Assembly: GCA_046347195.1 (NCBI GenBank)
Contig: JAXMGQ010000022.1
Span: forward strand, 1-64,000
Length of the DNA: 64,000 bases
Direction of reading: 5' to 3'
DNA from: TMP-86 sp046347195
GTDB taxonomy: Bacteria; Pseudomonadota; Gammaproteobacteria; Steroidobacterales; Steroidobacteraceae
Shown here: positions 25,678-35,734 of the stretch, piece after piece
Position numbering within the stretch: the first letter of the stretch is position 1
Layout: the number at the start of each line of letters is the position of its first letter
The notes under the pieces: model-generated
Told to the model about the DNA's origin: nothing
Databases searched by the model: none
What the model saw: the letters and a program-made list of their open reading frames with translations, nothing else
Program-made: the position numbers and the translations under genes

Positions 25678-28600
25678 TCAGGCGATCACCTCCAGCAGCT
25701 GGCGGAGCTTGGCGAACACCGCGCCCTCCGTGCGCGCCTCGTGGGCGAAGCGCAGCTTCTCCGGGCCATCGAGCCGGTATTCGCGCGGCTTGCCCTGCAC
25801 CAGCTTCAGCACCTTGGCCGGATCCGCCTTGTGCTGCGCATCGAACAGCAGGTAGCCGCTGGAAGGGCCCATGCTGATCTTGCGGATGCCGAGCGAGGCG
25901 GCGGCGAGGCCGGTTCACCGGCCCGGAACAGGGTCTGCGCGCTGTCGGGCAGGGGCCCGAACCGGTCGATGAGCTCCACCTTGAGATCTTCCAGCTCGGT
26001 GGCGTTCACCACCCCGGCGATGCGCTTGTAGAGCACCAGGCGCAGGTGCACGTCGGGCACGTAGTCCTCGGGGATCAGCGCGGGCAGCGGCAGTTCGATC
26101 TCCGGCCCCGCCTGCAGCGGGCTCTCGAGGTCAGGCGTGCGGCCGGCCTTCAGCGCGCTGACGGCGCGCTCGAGCAGGTCCATGTACAGGTTGAAGCCGA
26201 TCTCGTGGATCTGGCCGCTCTGTTCATCGCCGAGCAGCTCGCCCGCGCCGCGGATCTCGAGGTCGTGCGTGGCGAGGGTGAAGCCGGCGCCCAGCTCCTC
26301 CAGCGACTCGAGCGCCTCCAGCCGCTTGACCGCATCGGTGGTCATGGCCTTGCGCGGCGGGGTGATGAGGTAGGCATAGGCGCGGTGGTGCGAACGGCCG
26401 ACGCGGCCGCGCAGCTGGTGGAGCTGCGCGAGGCCGAACCGGTCGGCGCGGTCGATGATGATGGTGTTCGCCGTGGGCACATCGATGCCGCTCTCGATGA
26501 TGGTGGTGCACACCAGCAGGTTGAAGCGGCGATGGTAGAAATCCAGCATGAGCTGCTCGAGCTCGCGCTCGCGCATCTGGCCGTGGCCCACGCGGATGTC
26601 GGCCTCGGGCACCAGCTCGCGCAGCGCGTTGGCGGTCTTCTCGATGCTCTCGATGCTGTTGTGGACGAAGTAGACCTGGCCGCCGCGGCGGATCTCGCGC
26701 AGGCTGGCCTCGCGCACGGTGTTGTCGTTCCACTCGGTCACGAAGGTCTTCACCGCGAGGCGCTCGGCGGGGGGTGTCGTGATCAGCGACAGGTCGCGCA
26801 GCCCTCCCATCGCCATGTTGAGGGTTCGCGGGATGGGCGTCGCGGTCAGGGTGAGCACATCGACCTCCGCGCGCAGCGACTTGAGCCGCTCCTTGTCGCG
26901 CACGCCGAAGCGATGCTCCTCGTCGATGATGATGAGCCCGAGGTCCTTGAACTTGACGGGCGAGGCGAGCAGCTTCTGGGTGGCCACGACGATGTCCACG
27001 CTCCCGGTGGCAATGCCGGCGAGCGCCGCCTGCGACTCCTTCGCCGTCCTGAACCGGGAGAGTGATTCGATGCGCACCGGCCAGTCGGCGAACCGGTCGC
27101 TGAAGGTCGCGAAGTGCTGCTGCGCGAGCAGCGTGGTCGGCACCAGCACCGCTACCTGCTTGCCGGCCTGCGCCGCGACGAAGGCCGCCCGCATCGCCAC
27201 CTCGGTCTTGCCGAAGCCCACGTCACCGCAGATCACGCGGTCCATGGGACGCCCCGATTGCAGGTCCGCGACCACGGCCTCGATGGCCGCCGCCTGGTCG
27301 GCGGTCTCCTCGAAGGGAAAGGTTTCCTGGAAGGCGCGATAGTCCGCCTCGCGCGCGATGAGCTGCATGCCCGGCCGCGCGGCCCGGCGCGAATACAGGT
27401 CGAGCAATTCCGCCGCGACGTCGCGGATGCGCTGCGCCGCCTTGCGCCGGGCCTTCGCCCACTGATCGCCGCCCAGCTTGTGGAGCGGGGCGCTCTCGGC
27501 CGGCGCCCCGGTGTAGCGCGACACCAGGTGGAGCGATTGCACCGGCACGTACAGCTTGTCGCCGTCCGCGTACCCGAGCACCAGGAATTCGCCGGTGTGG
27601 CCGGCGACCTGCATCGTGGTGAGTCCGCCGTAGCGGCCCACGCCGTAGCTCTCGTGCACCACCGGCGAGCCGAGGTTCAGGTCGGTGAGTTCCTTGAGGA
27701 TGCGCGCCGGATCGCGCTCCGCGCGGCGCCGGCGCCGTTCCTGGCGGGCCCGCTCGCCGAACAGCTGCGCCTCGGTGAGGATCTCCAGCGGCGGGGAGTC
27801 GAGGGCGAGGCCCGAGACGGCCGGCGAAACCGTGATGCCGAGCGGAGCATCGCCGGCGATGAACTCCTCGAACGAGCCGTGCACGCGCGGCACGATGTCG
27901 CGCGCGCGCAGCAGCTCGAGCAGCAGCTCGCGCCGTCCGCCCGACTCGGCCGCCAGCAGCACGCGGCCGCGGGCCTGCCGCAGGTGTGCGAGAAGCGCGG
28001 CCACCGGGTTCTCCGCACGCGTGTCGATGCGCACCTCGGGCGGGGCGCTGCTGGGGAAATTGTGGTGCTCGCCCGCGGTCTCCGGCGGCCACGCGAAATG
28101 GCGCAGGTCGACGCGCGGGCGGCCCGCGCAGGCCGTTTCGAATTCGGCCGGCCGGAGGTACAGCTCGGCCGGATCGAGGATGGGCCGCTGGCGGTCGTGC
28201 GCGAGCTGGTCATGGCGCTGCTCGATGCCGCGGAAGGCTTCGGCGGCGCCCGCCAGCGCGTCCTCGTAGTCGATGAGCAGCGAACCTGGCGGCAGGTACT
28301 CGAACAGGTTCGAGGTGCGCTCGAAGAACAGCGGCAGGAAGTACTCGATGCCGCCGGGTGCGAGTCCCTGGCTCACATCCCGATAGATGCCGTGCCCGGA
28401 CAAATCGCCGCCGAAGCGGCCGCGATAGCGGCGGCGGAACTCGCGCACCGAGTCGGGATCGAGAGGCGTCTCGCGCGCCGGCAGCAGGCGGATGTCATCG
28501 AGCTTGCCCAGCGAGCGCTGGGTGTCCGGATCGAAGTGCCGGATGCTGTCCACATCCCGGTCGAACAGGTCGATGCGATAGGGCTGCTCGGCGCCCATGG

Positions 28601-29141
28601 GGAACACGTCGATGAGCGAGCCGCGCACCGCGAACTCGCCGTGCGCGGCGACCTGGGTCACGTGCACGTAGCCGGCGGCGGTGAGCCGGTCGCGCAGCGC
28701 CGCGAGGTCGAGACGCTCCCCCGCGCTGATGCTCAGCGAGTGCGCCTCGATGTAGGTGCGCGGCGGCAGCCGCTGCAGCAGGGTTTCCAAGGCCACGGTG
28801 AACACGCCGGACCGGGCGCGCGGCAGGCTCGCCAGCACCGACAGGCGCGAGGAGGTGATGTCGGGGTGGGCGGAGAACGCATCGTAGGGGAGCGTTTCCA
28901 GGTCGGGGAAGGTACAAGCCTCGAAGGCGCCCGCCGCGAAGAAGTTGACCTCCTCGCACAGCCGGTCGGCGGTGCGCGCATCCGGCACCACGATCAGGAG
29001 CGGCGCGGGGTAGGCCCGCGCGGCCTCGGCGATGGCCAAGGCCGGGGCGGCGCCGTACAGCCGGCCCCAGCGGACGCGGGGCTCGGGCTCGACGGGTACG
29101 GGAGGCTTCAGCAGGGTCGTCACAGGTTGGTCGTCAGGCAC
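25678..29141 (-). pseudogene. mfd: Transcription-repair coupling factor Mfd, one frameshift near the end
   Basis: Mfd releases stalled RNA polymerase and recruits UvrA. The protein starts at GTG 29141. The UvrB-like N-terminal module includes LPYDAFSAHPDITSSRL. The RNA-polymerase-interacting region has NLGSPVVHESYGVGRYGGL. The motor domain has GDVGFGKTEVAMRA, DEEHRFGV, TATPIPRTL and QLRGRVGRSHH. Near 25916 the frame shifts in the C-terminal TRCF domain. Downstream the conserved text (IRKISMGPSSGYLLFDAQHK, then AVFAKLRQLLEVIA) continues in another frame to TGA 25678. With the shift repaired the length is about 1,150 residues, the family value. A single lesion in an otherwise complete gene suggests a base-call error. 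Confidence 0.92.
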
Positions 29142-29230
29142 GAAAAAACGCCGCCGCGCCTGTCGGCACGCCGGTCGAAACCGGACAGTCTACGCTGTTT
29201 AGGGGGTCCGCGAGGCGGCGGTGAGGAGGA

Positions 29231-29518
29231 TCAGGATGCGACCGCGACGGTGTGGACCACGTGGTCGTACTCGAAGTACACCACGAAGCCCGCATAGTCC
29301 CAGCGCGTGATCGGCGGCTTTCCCACCGGGTTCGACTTGGCCGTGGGCGCGCCGAACCGGGCCTCGACCTGCTGCATGCTCATGCCGCGGGTGGGGCTGG
29401 GGATGGAGGTTTCCTTCACGGAGATGTCGTTGCCCACGGCGATGGTCTCGGCGAGCGCAGCGCCGCTCAGCGCCTGGGCGGCGATGAGCGCCGGCAGCCA
29501 GTATCGGGGTCGCAGCAT
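29231..29518 (-). CDS. Small secreted protein with a BamE/SmpA-like motif
   Basis: The 95-residue protein has a signal peptide (about 1-23, ending SGAALA). Its short mature domain contains GMSMQQVEARFGAP, a pattern seen in SmpA/BamE-like small periplasmic domains, followed by TRWDYAGFVVYFEYDHVVHTV. There is no lipobox Cys, so it is probably soluble. A good Shine-Dalgarno (GGAGAAGGA) precedes ATG 29518. An extended -10 promoter lies upstream. The function is not known and the BamE resemblance is tentative. Confidence 0.7.
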   Translation of the reverse strand: MLRPRYWLPALIAAQALSGAALAETIAVGNDISVKETSIPSPTRGMSMQQVEARFGAPTAKSNPVGKPPITRWDYAGFVVYFEYDHVVHTVAVAS

Positions 29519-29549
29519 GTTCCTTCTCCCGGTCATCAGGGCTCTTGGC

Positions 29550-29558
29550 AGTATACCA
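29550..29558 (-). promoter_or_regulatory. Extended -10 promoter for the small secreted protein
   Basis: Read on the minus strand the bases are TGGTATACT, an extended -10 (TGn plus TATACT), about 32 bases upstream of the ATG at 29518. The -35 region is weak, which extended -10 promoters tolerate. Confidence 0.45.
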
Positions 29559-29624
29559 GCGGCCGGCGCCGGACCGGAATTGACGCAGATCACGGAAGCG
29601 CAACTGACCTATAATCGCCCGCGC

Positions 29625-30869
29625 ATGTTCCAACCCCTGCCGCTGTTCATCGGCCTGCGCTACTGCTGGGCCCGCGAACACAGCTTCTTCGTCTCGTTCA
29701 TCACCTGGGTGTCGCTGTTGGGCGTCGCCCTGGGCGTGGCCACGCTCATCATCATCCTCTCCGTGATGAACGGCTTCGAGTCCGAGCTGCGCGCTCGCCT
29801 GCTGTCGCTGTCGGCGCATGCGACGGTGCAACTCTCGGGCGAACAGGCCCGCGACTGGCGTGGCTCGCTGGAGCGGTTGCGTGGTGCGCCGCACCTCACC
29901 GGCGCGGCGCCCTACCTCGACATCGACGCGATGCTGAGTCATCCGCCCATGATGAGCGGCGCCATCGTGCGCGGCATCGATCCGCAGAGCGAGCAGCGAT
30001 TGTCGGACCTGGCGGGATCGCTGCGCGAGGGACGGTTGTCGGACCTGCAGCCGGGGAGCAACCGCATCGTGCTCGGCCGGATGCTCGCCTACGAGCTCGA
30101 GGTGGGCGTGGGCGATTCGGTCACCGTCATGATCCCCGGCCGCGGTGCCAACGGCGTGGACATCGTGCCGCGCCTGCAGGAGTTCCAGGTCGTGGGCATC
30201 TTCGAGGTGGGCCTGCAGGAGCATGACAGCGTGCTGGCGCTGGTGAGCCTCGCGGATGCGGAAGGGTTGAAGGGCGCCGACGCGCCGGCCGGCATCCGGC
30301 TCACCTTCGATGACGTGCTGCAGGCGCCGGCGCTCGCGCGCCAGGCGGCCGCCCGGCTCGCGGGCGGCGCGCAGGTGCGTGACTGGACGCAGGAGAATGC
30401 GGCGACCTTCCGTGCGATCCGCATCGAGAAGGGCATGATGAGCACGCTGCTCATGCTCATCGTCGCCGTGGCGGGGTTCAACATCGTTGCCACCCTGGTC
30501 ATGGTGGTCACCGACAAGCGCACCGACATCGCCATCCTGCGCACGCTCGGGCTCGATCCGGGCGGGGTGCTCGCCATCTTCATCACCCAGGGCGTGCTGA
30601 TCGGCTGGATCGGCACGGCGCTGGGCGTGATCCTCGGCGTGAGCGTGGCCCTGAACGTCGATGTCATCGTGCCCGCGATCGAATCCACCTTCGGCTTCCA
30701 CATCATGGACCCGGACGTGTATTCCATCGCCTCGATCCCGAGCGAGCTGCACCCGGCCGATGTGGTGATCATCGCGCTGTGCGCATTGCTGCTGACCTTC
30801 GTGGCGACGCTCCAGCCCTCGTGGCGCGCCTCGCGAACCGCGCCGGCGGATGCGCTGAGGTACGAGTGA
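29625..30869 (+). CDS. lolC: Lipoprotein-releasing system membrane subunit LolC/LolE (first copy)
   Basis: LolCDE is the ABC transporter that extracts outer-membrane lipoproteins from the inner membrane. The 414-residue protein has an N-terminal helix followed by ILSVMNGFESELRARLLSLSAHATV, a large periplasmic domain (about 50-265) and three C-terminal helices with DKRTDIAILRTLG. This is the LolC/E layout. Its neighbour is a paralogue, so naming one C and one E is arbitrary. ATG 29625 lies 9 bases after a TATAAT hexamer (29610-29615), which would leave almost no leader if that hexamer is used. Confidence 0.9.
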   Translation: MFQPLPLFIGLRYCWAREHSFFVSFITWVSLLGVALGVATLIIILSVMNGFESELRARLLSLSAHATVQLSGEQARDWRGSLERLRGAPHLTGAAPYLDIDAMLSHPPMMSGAIVRGIDPQSEQRLSDLAGSLREGRLSDLQPGSNRIVLGRMLAYELEVGVGDSVTVMIPGRGANGVDIVPRLQEFQVVGIFEVGLQEHDSVLALVSLADAEGLKGADAPAGIRLTFDDVLQAPALARQAAARLAGGAQVRDWTQENAATFRAIRIEKGMMSTLLMLIVAVAGFNIVATLVMVVTDKRTDIAILRTLGLDPGGVLAIFITQGVLIGWIGTALGVILGVSVALNVDVIVPAIESTFGFHIMDPDVYSIASIPSELHPADVVIIALCALLLTFVATLQPSWRASRTAPADALRYE

Positions 30870-32122
30870 TGGCGCGCTGGTACGAGGGTTTCGTCGGCCT
30901 GCGCTACCTGCGCGCCTCGGGCGGTGGGCGCGGGGCGCTGGTCTCGATGATCGCGGGCATCGCGATGGCGGGGCTGGCGGTGGGGGTGGCGGTGCTGGTG
31001 ATCGTGCTGTCGGTGATGAACGGCTTCGAGGAGGAACTTCGCAGCCGCATTCTGAGCCTGACGGCGCATGCGACCATCACCGGCCTCGACGGCCACATCG
31101 GCGAGTGGCGGCCGAAGCTCGACCGCGCCGCCGCGCATCCCGGCATCTCCGCGGCGGCACCCTACATCGAGGAGCAGGGCATGCTGGTGGCGGGGTCACG
31201 ATCCGCCGGCGTGCTGTTGCGCGGGGTGGTGCCGGCGCGCGAATCGAAGGTGGCGGAGGTGCAGGCGCACCTGCTGTCGGGCTCGCTGTCGGACCTGGTT
31301 CCCGGCGCCTACCGCCTCATTCTCGGCAAGGCGCTGGCCGATGAGCTGCAGGTGCGCGTGGGGGACCGCGTGGTGCTGATCGTGGCGCGCGGCAACGTGA
31401 CGCCGGCGGGGATCCTGCCGCGCATGCGCAGCTTCCGCGTCGCCGGCATCGTGTCCGTGGGCATGTACGAATACGACCACCGCATCGCGATGGCCTCGAT
31501 GCAGGACGCCGCACGGCTGCTGCAGATGGGGGAGTCGATCAGCGGCATCCGCCTGAGACTGTCCGATCCCTTCGCCGCCCGCCGGCTGGTGCGGGAGGTG
31601 GCGCTGGCGCTGGGCGGCGGATACGCGGTGGAGGACTGGACCGGCCGGCACGCCAACTTCTTCCGTTCCATCGAGATCACCAAGCGCATCCTGTTCGTGA
31701 TCCTCTCGCTCATGGTCGCGGTCGCCGCCTTCAACATCGTCTCGACCATGGTCATGATGGTGAAGGACAAGCGGCGCGACATCGCCATCCTGCGCACCCT
31801 CGGGGCCACGCCCCGCAGCGTCCTGTCCATCTTCATCGTGCAGGGCACGGCGATCGGGCTGATCGGCATCCTCGCGGGCCTCGCCTGCGGCGTGCTGCTG
31901 GCGGTGAACCTGCAATCACTGGTGCACGGGCTGGAGTCGGTGCTGGGCGTGAAGTTCCTCGATGCCAGGGTGTACTTCATGAGCGACCTGCCGGCGCACG
32001 TGCAGCCGCGGGACCTGCTGCGGGTGTGCTCGTTCGCTTTCGCGCTGGCGCTGCTCTCGACCCTGTATCCTGCCTGGGCCGCGGCACGATTGCCGCCGGC
32101 GCAGTCATTGCGCAACGACTGA
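30869..32122 (+). CDS. lolE: Lipoprotein-releasing system membrane subunit LolC/LolE (second copy)
   Basis: The 417-residue protein has the same topology as the previous gene: VLSVMNGFEEELRSRILSLTAHATI, a periplasmic domain, then DKRRDIAILRTLGATPRSVL and two more helices. Together they would form the heteromeric membrane part of LolCDE. The ATG overlaps the upstream stop (TGATG) and its own stop overlaps the lolD ATG, so subunit synthesis is coupled. Confidence 0.9.
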   Translation: MARWYEGFVGLRYLRASGGGRGALVSMIAGIAMAGLAVGVAVLVIVLSVMNGFEEELRSRILSLTAHATITGLDGHIGEWRPKLDRAAAHPGISAAAPYIEEQGMLVAGSRSAGVLLRGVVPARESKVAEVQAHLLSGSLSDLVPGAYRLILGKALADELQVRVGDRVVLIVARGNVTPAGILPRMRSFRVAGIVSVGMYEYDHRIAMASMQDAARLLQMGESISGIRLRLSDPFAARRLVREVALALGGGYAVEDWTGRHANFFRSIEITKRILFVILSLMVAVAAFNIVSTMVMMVKDKRRDIAILRTLGATPRSVLSIFIVQGTAIGLIGILAGLACGVLLAVNLQSLVHGLESVLGVKFLDARVYFMSDLPAHVQPRDLLRVCSFAFALALLSTLYPAWAAARLPPAQSLRND

Positions 32123-32832
32123 TGCACAGGGAAGGAGGAGTGGTGGGCGAGGGCGAGAGGGTACTGGAGGGGCAGGATCTGCACCGCGACTTCGTCCAGG
32201 GACAGACGGTGCTGCCGGTGCTGCGCGGCGCCTCGATCCTGGTCCGCCGGGGCGAACGCATCGCCATCGTCGGTGCGTCGGGCTCGGGCAAGACCACGCT
32301 CCTGCAGGTGCTGGGCGGCCTGGACCTGCCGACGCGCGGCACGGTGAGCATCGCCGGTGAGCGCATGGACCAGTTGAGCGATGCGGCGCGCGGCACGCTG
32401 CGCAATCGCGCGGTGGGTTTCGTCTACCAGTTCCATCACCTGCTGCCGGAGTTCACGGCGCTGGAGAACGTCGCGATGCCGCTGCTGGTGCGCCGCATGG
32501 GCGCGCGCGAGGCACGCGACCGCGCCGGGCAGTTGCTCGGCCGCGTGGGACTGGGGCAACGCCTGACCCACAGGCCCTCGCAACTGTCGGGCGGGGAACG
32601 GCAGCGCGCCGCGGTGGCGCGGGCGCTGGTCACGCAGCCGGCATTGATCCTGGCCGATGAGCCCACCGGCAATCTCGACGGGGCCAACGCGGCGCAGGTG
32701 TTCGAGCTGATGCTGGAACTCAACCGGGAGTCCGGCACGAGCCTCGTCATCGTCACCCACGACGAGCGGCTCGCCGGCCGCCTCGACCGGGTCCTGACGC
32801 TGCGCGAGGGGATTCTAGTGGAACGCGGCTGA
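32122..32832 (+). CDS. lolD: Lipoprotein-releasing system ATPase LolD
   Basis: LolD powers lipoprotein release. The 236-residue ABC ATPase has Walker A GASGSGKTT, the Q-loop in YQFHHLLPEFTALENV, the signature LSGGERQRAAVARAL, Walker B ILADEPTGNLD and the switch His in VTHD. YQFHHLLPEF is characteristic of LolD. It starts at ATG 32122, overlapping the upstream stop. Its 3' end overlaps the convergent DUF2062 gene by 18 bases. Confidence 0.94.
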   Translation: MHREGGVVGEGERVLEGQDLHRDFVQGQTVLPVLRGASILVRRGERIAIVGASGSGKTTLLQVLGGLDLPTRGTVSIAGERMDQLSDAARGTLRNRAVGFVYQFHHLLPEFTALENVAMPLLVRRMGAREARDRAGQLLGRVGLGQRLTHRPSQLSGGERQRAAVARALVTQPALILADEPTGNLDGANAAQVFELMLELNRESGTSLVIVTHDERLAGRLDRVLTLREGILVERG

Positions 32833-33354
32833 TTTGCCGCTTGAGGCATTGCGCCGGCGGCGCAGAAGATAGAAGACGCGGGCGCGCCACGCGCACTGCG
32901 CCAGCGCGTAGCCGAACAGCGCGGCGGCGATGCCCAGCACCACCGCGCCGAGGATCAGCGGCCCCCACAGCGCGTGCAGCTCGGCCGAGAATCCCTTGGT
33001 GCGGAACAGGTTGACCAGCGGCGCGAGGTCCAGGCGCAGGAGCTTCGCCCCCACCCAGATGGATGCCAGGAGCTGCGGCACCCAGGTGAAGGGGTTGCTC
33101 ACGAAGATGGTGGCGAACAGGATCGGCAGGTTGAGCCGCAGCCACAGCCCGAGCAGCAGCGTCATCGTGAAATGCAGGAAGGGCGTGGGCGGCAGGAAGG
33201 CGATGAACAGTCCCACCGCAAAGGACTTGGCCACGCTGTGCCGGTTGAACACCCAGCACGCCGGGTCGAGCAGCGTGTGGGCGAAGGGCCGCAGGTACCA
33301 GCGCTGCTCGAGCAGCTGTCGTTGCGGGAGTCGGGTCTTGAGCCAGCGTCGCAT
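32815..33354 (-). CDS. DUF2062 membrane protein
   Basis: The 179-residue protein has DPACWVFNRHSVAKSFAVGLFIAFLP, PTPFLHFTMTLLLGLWLRLNLPI and FVSNPFTWVP, the DUF2062 hallmarks, with three or so membrane segments. Function is unknown; relatives are annotated only as inner-membrane proteins. I chose ATG 33354 (MRRWLKTRLPQRQ). A longer reading to 33468 has no family-like sequence. Its 3' end overlaps lolD, so no terminator can lie between them. Confidence 0.85.
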   Translation of the reverse strand: MRRWLKTRLPQRQLLEQRWYLRPFAHTLLDPACWVFNRHSVAKSFAVGLFIAFLPPTPFLHFTMTLLLGLWLRLNLPILFATIFVSNPFTWVPQLLASIWVGAKLLRLDLAPLVNLFRTKGFSAELHALWGPLILGAVVLGIAAALFGYALAQCAWRARVFYLLRRRRNASSGKSAAFH

Positions 33355-33413
33355 TCGGCCGTCGCGTTGAATCGGATGAGCTCGATTATGCCGATTTCGG
33401 ATCGAGGTGACAC

Positions 33414-35660
33414 TTGCGCAGGGACGCGCTTGCCTTTCTGGCCGGCATAACTGCGATTCAGTTCGCACCGGCCTTGCCGGGCGGGGCCGGCTGGTGGGCC
33501 CTTGCGCTGCCCCCTTGCGCGTGGCTCACCTGGCGAAGCCGTTTTCGCTTCATCCTGTTCGCGCTACTGGGTCTCATTTACGCCGCGGCGCGGGCGCAGC
33601 AGGACCTGCGTCACATCCTGCCGGCATCGCTCGAACCCTTGCCGGTCATCGCCCGGGTGCAGGTCGACTCGCTGGTGCAATGGCAGGGTCCCCAGGCGCG
33701 TTTCGATGCGCGCGTGCTCGGCATCGATGCGGACGTGGCCGTGCGGCGGGTGCGGCTGAGCTGGATGTTCGCACCGCGCCGGCTGGCGGCCGGGCAGCGC
33801 TGGGAGCTGCCCCTGACGTTGAAGCGGCCTCGCGGCTGGCGCAATCCGGGGGCGGCCGACACGGAACGGTTGTACCTGCACGCCGGCATCGACGCACTCG
33901 CCCAGGTGGGCGACCGGCAACCGGCGCGGCTGCTCGGGGAGGCCAGCGGCGATGCGATGCTGCTGTGGCTGCGCGAGCGAATCTCCGCCGGGCTTCGCCG
34001 GGAAGCCGCCGGCAGTCCCTCCTCGGGCGTGCTCACCGGGCTTGCGGTGGGCGACACCCGCGACGTGACGCCCGAACTGTGGGCCCTGTTCCGCGCGCTG
34101 GGCATCACGCACCTGATGGCCATCTCCGGTTCCCACGTCGGATTGTTCGGTCTGCTGGCCGCGGCTCTCGTGCGCAGGCTCTGGCCCCTGGTGCGTCCAC
34201 GGCACGGGCAGTCCGGCGTGCAGGCACCTTGCGCAGTGGCGGCATCGCTTGCGTCCCTGGGCTACGCACTGCTCGCCGGCTTCGCGGTCCCGAGCCAGCG
34301 CACCGCCGCGATGATCGCCCTGGGTGGCGCTGCGCGGCTGCGCGGCCGATGGCTCGCGCCCTCGCACCTGCTGGCGCTGGCGCTGATGCTCGTGCTGCTG
34401 ATCGACCCGGCGGCGGCGGTGGAGCCGGGGTTCTGGCTGTCCTTCGCGACGGTGGCGTGGATCCTGGCAAGTGCCCCGGGCGCGGGTTGGCGTGCGGCCC
34501 TCGGCCTGCAGTTCGGCGTCTCGCTGCTGGTGCTGCCGTTGACCCTGTTCGCCTTCGGGCAGGCATCGCTCATCGCCCCCTTCGTGAATCTCATCGCGGT
34601 GCCGCTCACCGGCTTCGTGCTCGTACCGGCCACCTTGCTCGCCGCGGCGCTGCTGTTCTGCGCACCGGCCCTGTCCCACTGGCTCACCGCGCAGCTGGCC
34701 GCCTCGCTCGATGCCTGCTGGCCCGTGCTGACGAAACTCGCGGCGTGGCCCATCGCGCAGTACCTCGTGCCTTCGCTCCCCCTGCCGCTCGCCGCGGCCG
34801 CGATCGGCGGGGCTGCGCTGCTGACGCTGTCGCCGGCATGGCCCTGGCGGGTGATCGGCGCGAGCGCCGTGCTCTCGGCCTGCTCGTGGCGCGCGCCGGC
34901 GCCTCCCGCCGGCGGCTTCGAGTTCACGCTGCTCGATGCCGGTGATGCGACGCTGGCCGTGGTGCTCGCGCCGCGCACGACGCTGGTCTACTACGCGGGT
35001 TCAGGAAGCGCGTTCGGCGCCGACGTGGGCGCCTCGGTCCTGCTGCCGTTCCTGCGCACGCGGGGCAGGGCGCAAATCGACCTGCTCATCATCTCCCGCG
35101 CGGACAGCGCGCATGCCGTCGGCCTGGAGTCGGTGCTTCGCGAGTTGCCGGTGCTGCAGATCCTCGGCGGGGGTGATCCGCAAGCTCCCTGTCTCGCGGG
35201 CCAGCGCTTCGACCGCGATGGCTTGAGAATCCGGGTGCTGGCGCCCGTCACGGGCGAGGACCCCGGCCCCGATGCGTCGTGCGTGGTTCGACTCGAGGGC
35301 GCCGCGGGTAGCGTGCTGCTCACGGGAGAGATCACGCACCGCGCCGAGGCCGGGCTGCTCGAGCGCGGCATGCCGCTGGCGGCCGACGTGGTCCTCGTGC
35401 CGGCGCGGGGCTCGCACCATGCCTCCTCCTTGCCCTTCCTGACGGCCACGAGGCCTCGCTGGGCGCTGGTCGCTGCCGCGCACCTGAACCGCTTCGGCTA
35501 TCCGCGCCCCGAGGTGCTCGCCCGCTGGCAAGCCCTGGGCGCGCAGGTTCGTCAAGTGTCGCTGGAAGGCGCCATCACGCTGCGGGTGCCGGCCCGCGGG
35601 CCCATCGAGGCACCGCCCGGCGAGCGGATCCGGCGGCGCGGATTCTGGTCCGCGACATGA
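33414..35660 (+). CDS. comEC: ComEC/Rec2-family DNA uptake channel protein
   Basis: ComEC forms the inner-membrane channel for transforming DNA. The 748-residue protein has an N-terminal domain (about 60-170), a competence domain with many helices (GITHLMAISGSHVGLFGLL, PSQRTAAMIAL) and a C-terminal metallo-beta-lactamase-like domain from about 505. In that last domain the usual metal ligands are lost: the SHADADH-type motif reads SRADSAH, HHGS reads ARGS, and the later YGHP reads YPRP. It may therefore have no nuclease activity. The TTG start at 33414 follows a GAGGTG ribosome site. Downstream come exbB-exbD-msbA. Confidence 0.9.
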   Translation: MRRDALAFLAGITAIQFAPALPGGAGWWALALPPCAWLTWRSRFRFILFALLGLIYAAARAQQDLRHILPASLEPLPVIARVQVDSLVQWQGPQARFDARVLGIDADVAVRRVRLSWMFAPRRLAAGQRWELPLTLKRPRGWRNPGAADTERLYLHAGIDALAQVGDRQPARLLGEASGDAMLLWLRERISAGLRREAAGSPSSGVLTGLAVGDTRDVTPELWALFRALGITHLMAISGSHVGLFGLLAAALVRRLWPLVRPRHGQSGVQAPCAVAASLASLGYALLAGFAVPSQRTAAMIALGGAARLRGRWLAPSHLLALALMLVLLIDPAAAVEPGFWLSFATVAWILASAPGAGWRAALGLQFGVSLLVLPLTLFAFGQASLIAPFVNLIAVPLTGFVLVPATLLAAALLFCAPALSHWLTAQLAASLDACWPVLTKLAAWPIAQYLVPSLPLPLAAAAIGGAALLTLSPAWPWRVIGASAVLSACSWRAPAPPAGGFEFTLLDAGDATLAVVLAPRTTLVYYAGSGSAFGADVGASVLLPFLRTRGRAQIDLLIISRADSAHAVGLESVLRELPVLQILGGGDPQAPCLAGQRFDRDGLRIRVLAPVTGEDPGPDASCVVRLEGAAGSVLLTGEITHRAEAGLLERGMPLAADVVLVPARGSHHASSLPFLTATRPRWALVAAAHLNRFGYPRPEVLARWQALGAQVRQVSLEGAITLRVPARGPIEAPPGERIRRRGFWSAT

Positions 35661-35734
35661 GTGGCGGACACAGGTGAAAGCGGCTCTAGTATCATGCCCG
35701 CTTTCATTCGAACGACTGGCGAGACGAGGCTTCA

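Noticed and set aside
27114..29297. Very long open frame antisense to mfd
   Set aside because: It mirrors the coding strand of a conserved gene, and GC-rich codon bias creates such frames. It shows Arg/His/Gln-rich shadow composition and no motif. Similar frames antisense to lysS, sdhA, lepA and rne were dismissed for the same reason.
29580..29615. TTGACG and TATAAT before lolC as a sigma-70 pair
   Set aside because: The spacing is 24 bases, too long for one promoter. The TATAAT alone remains possible.
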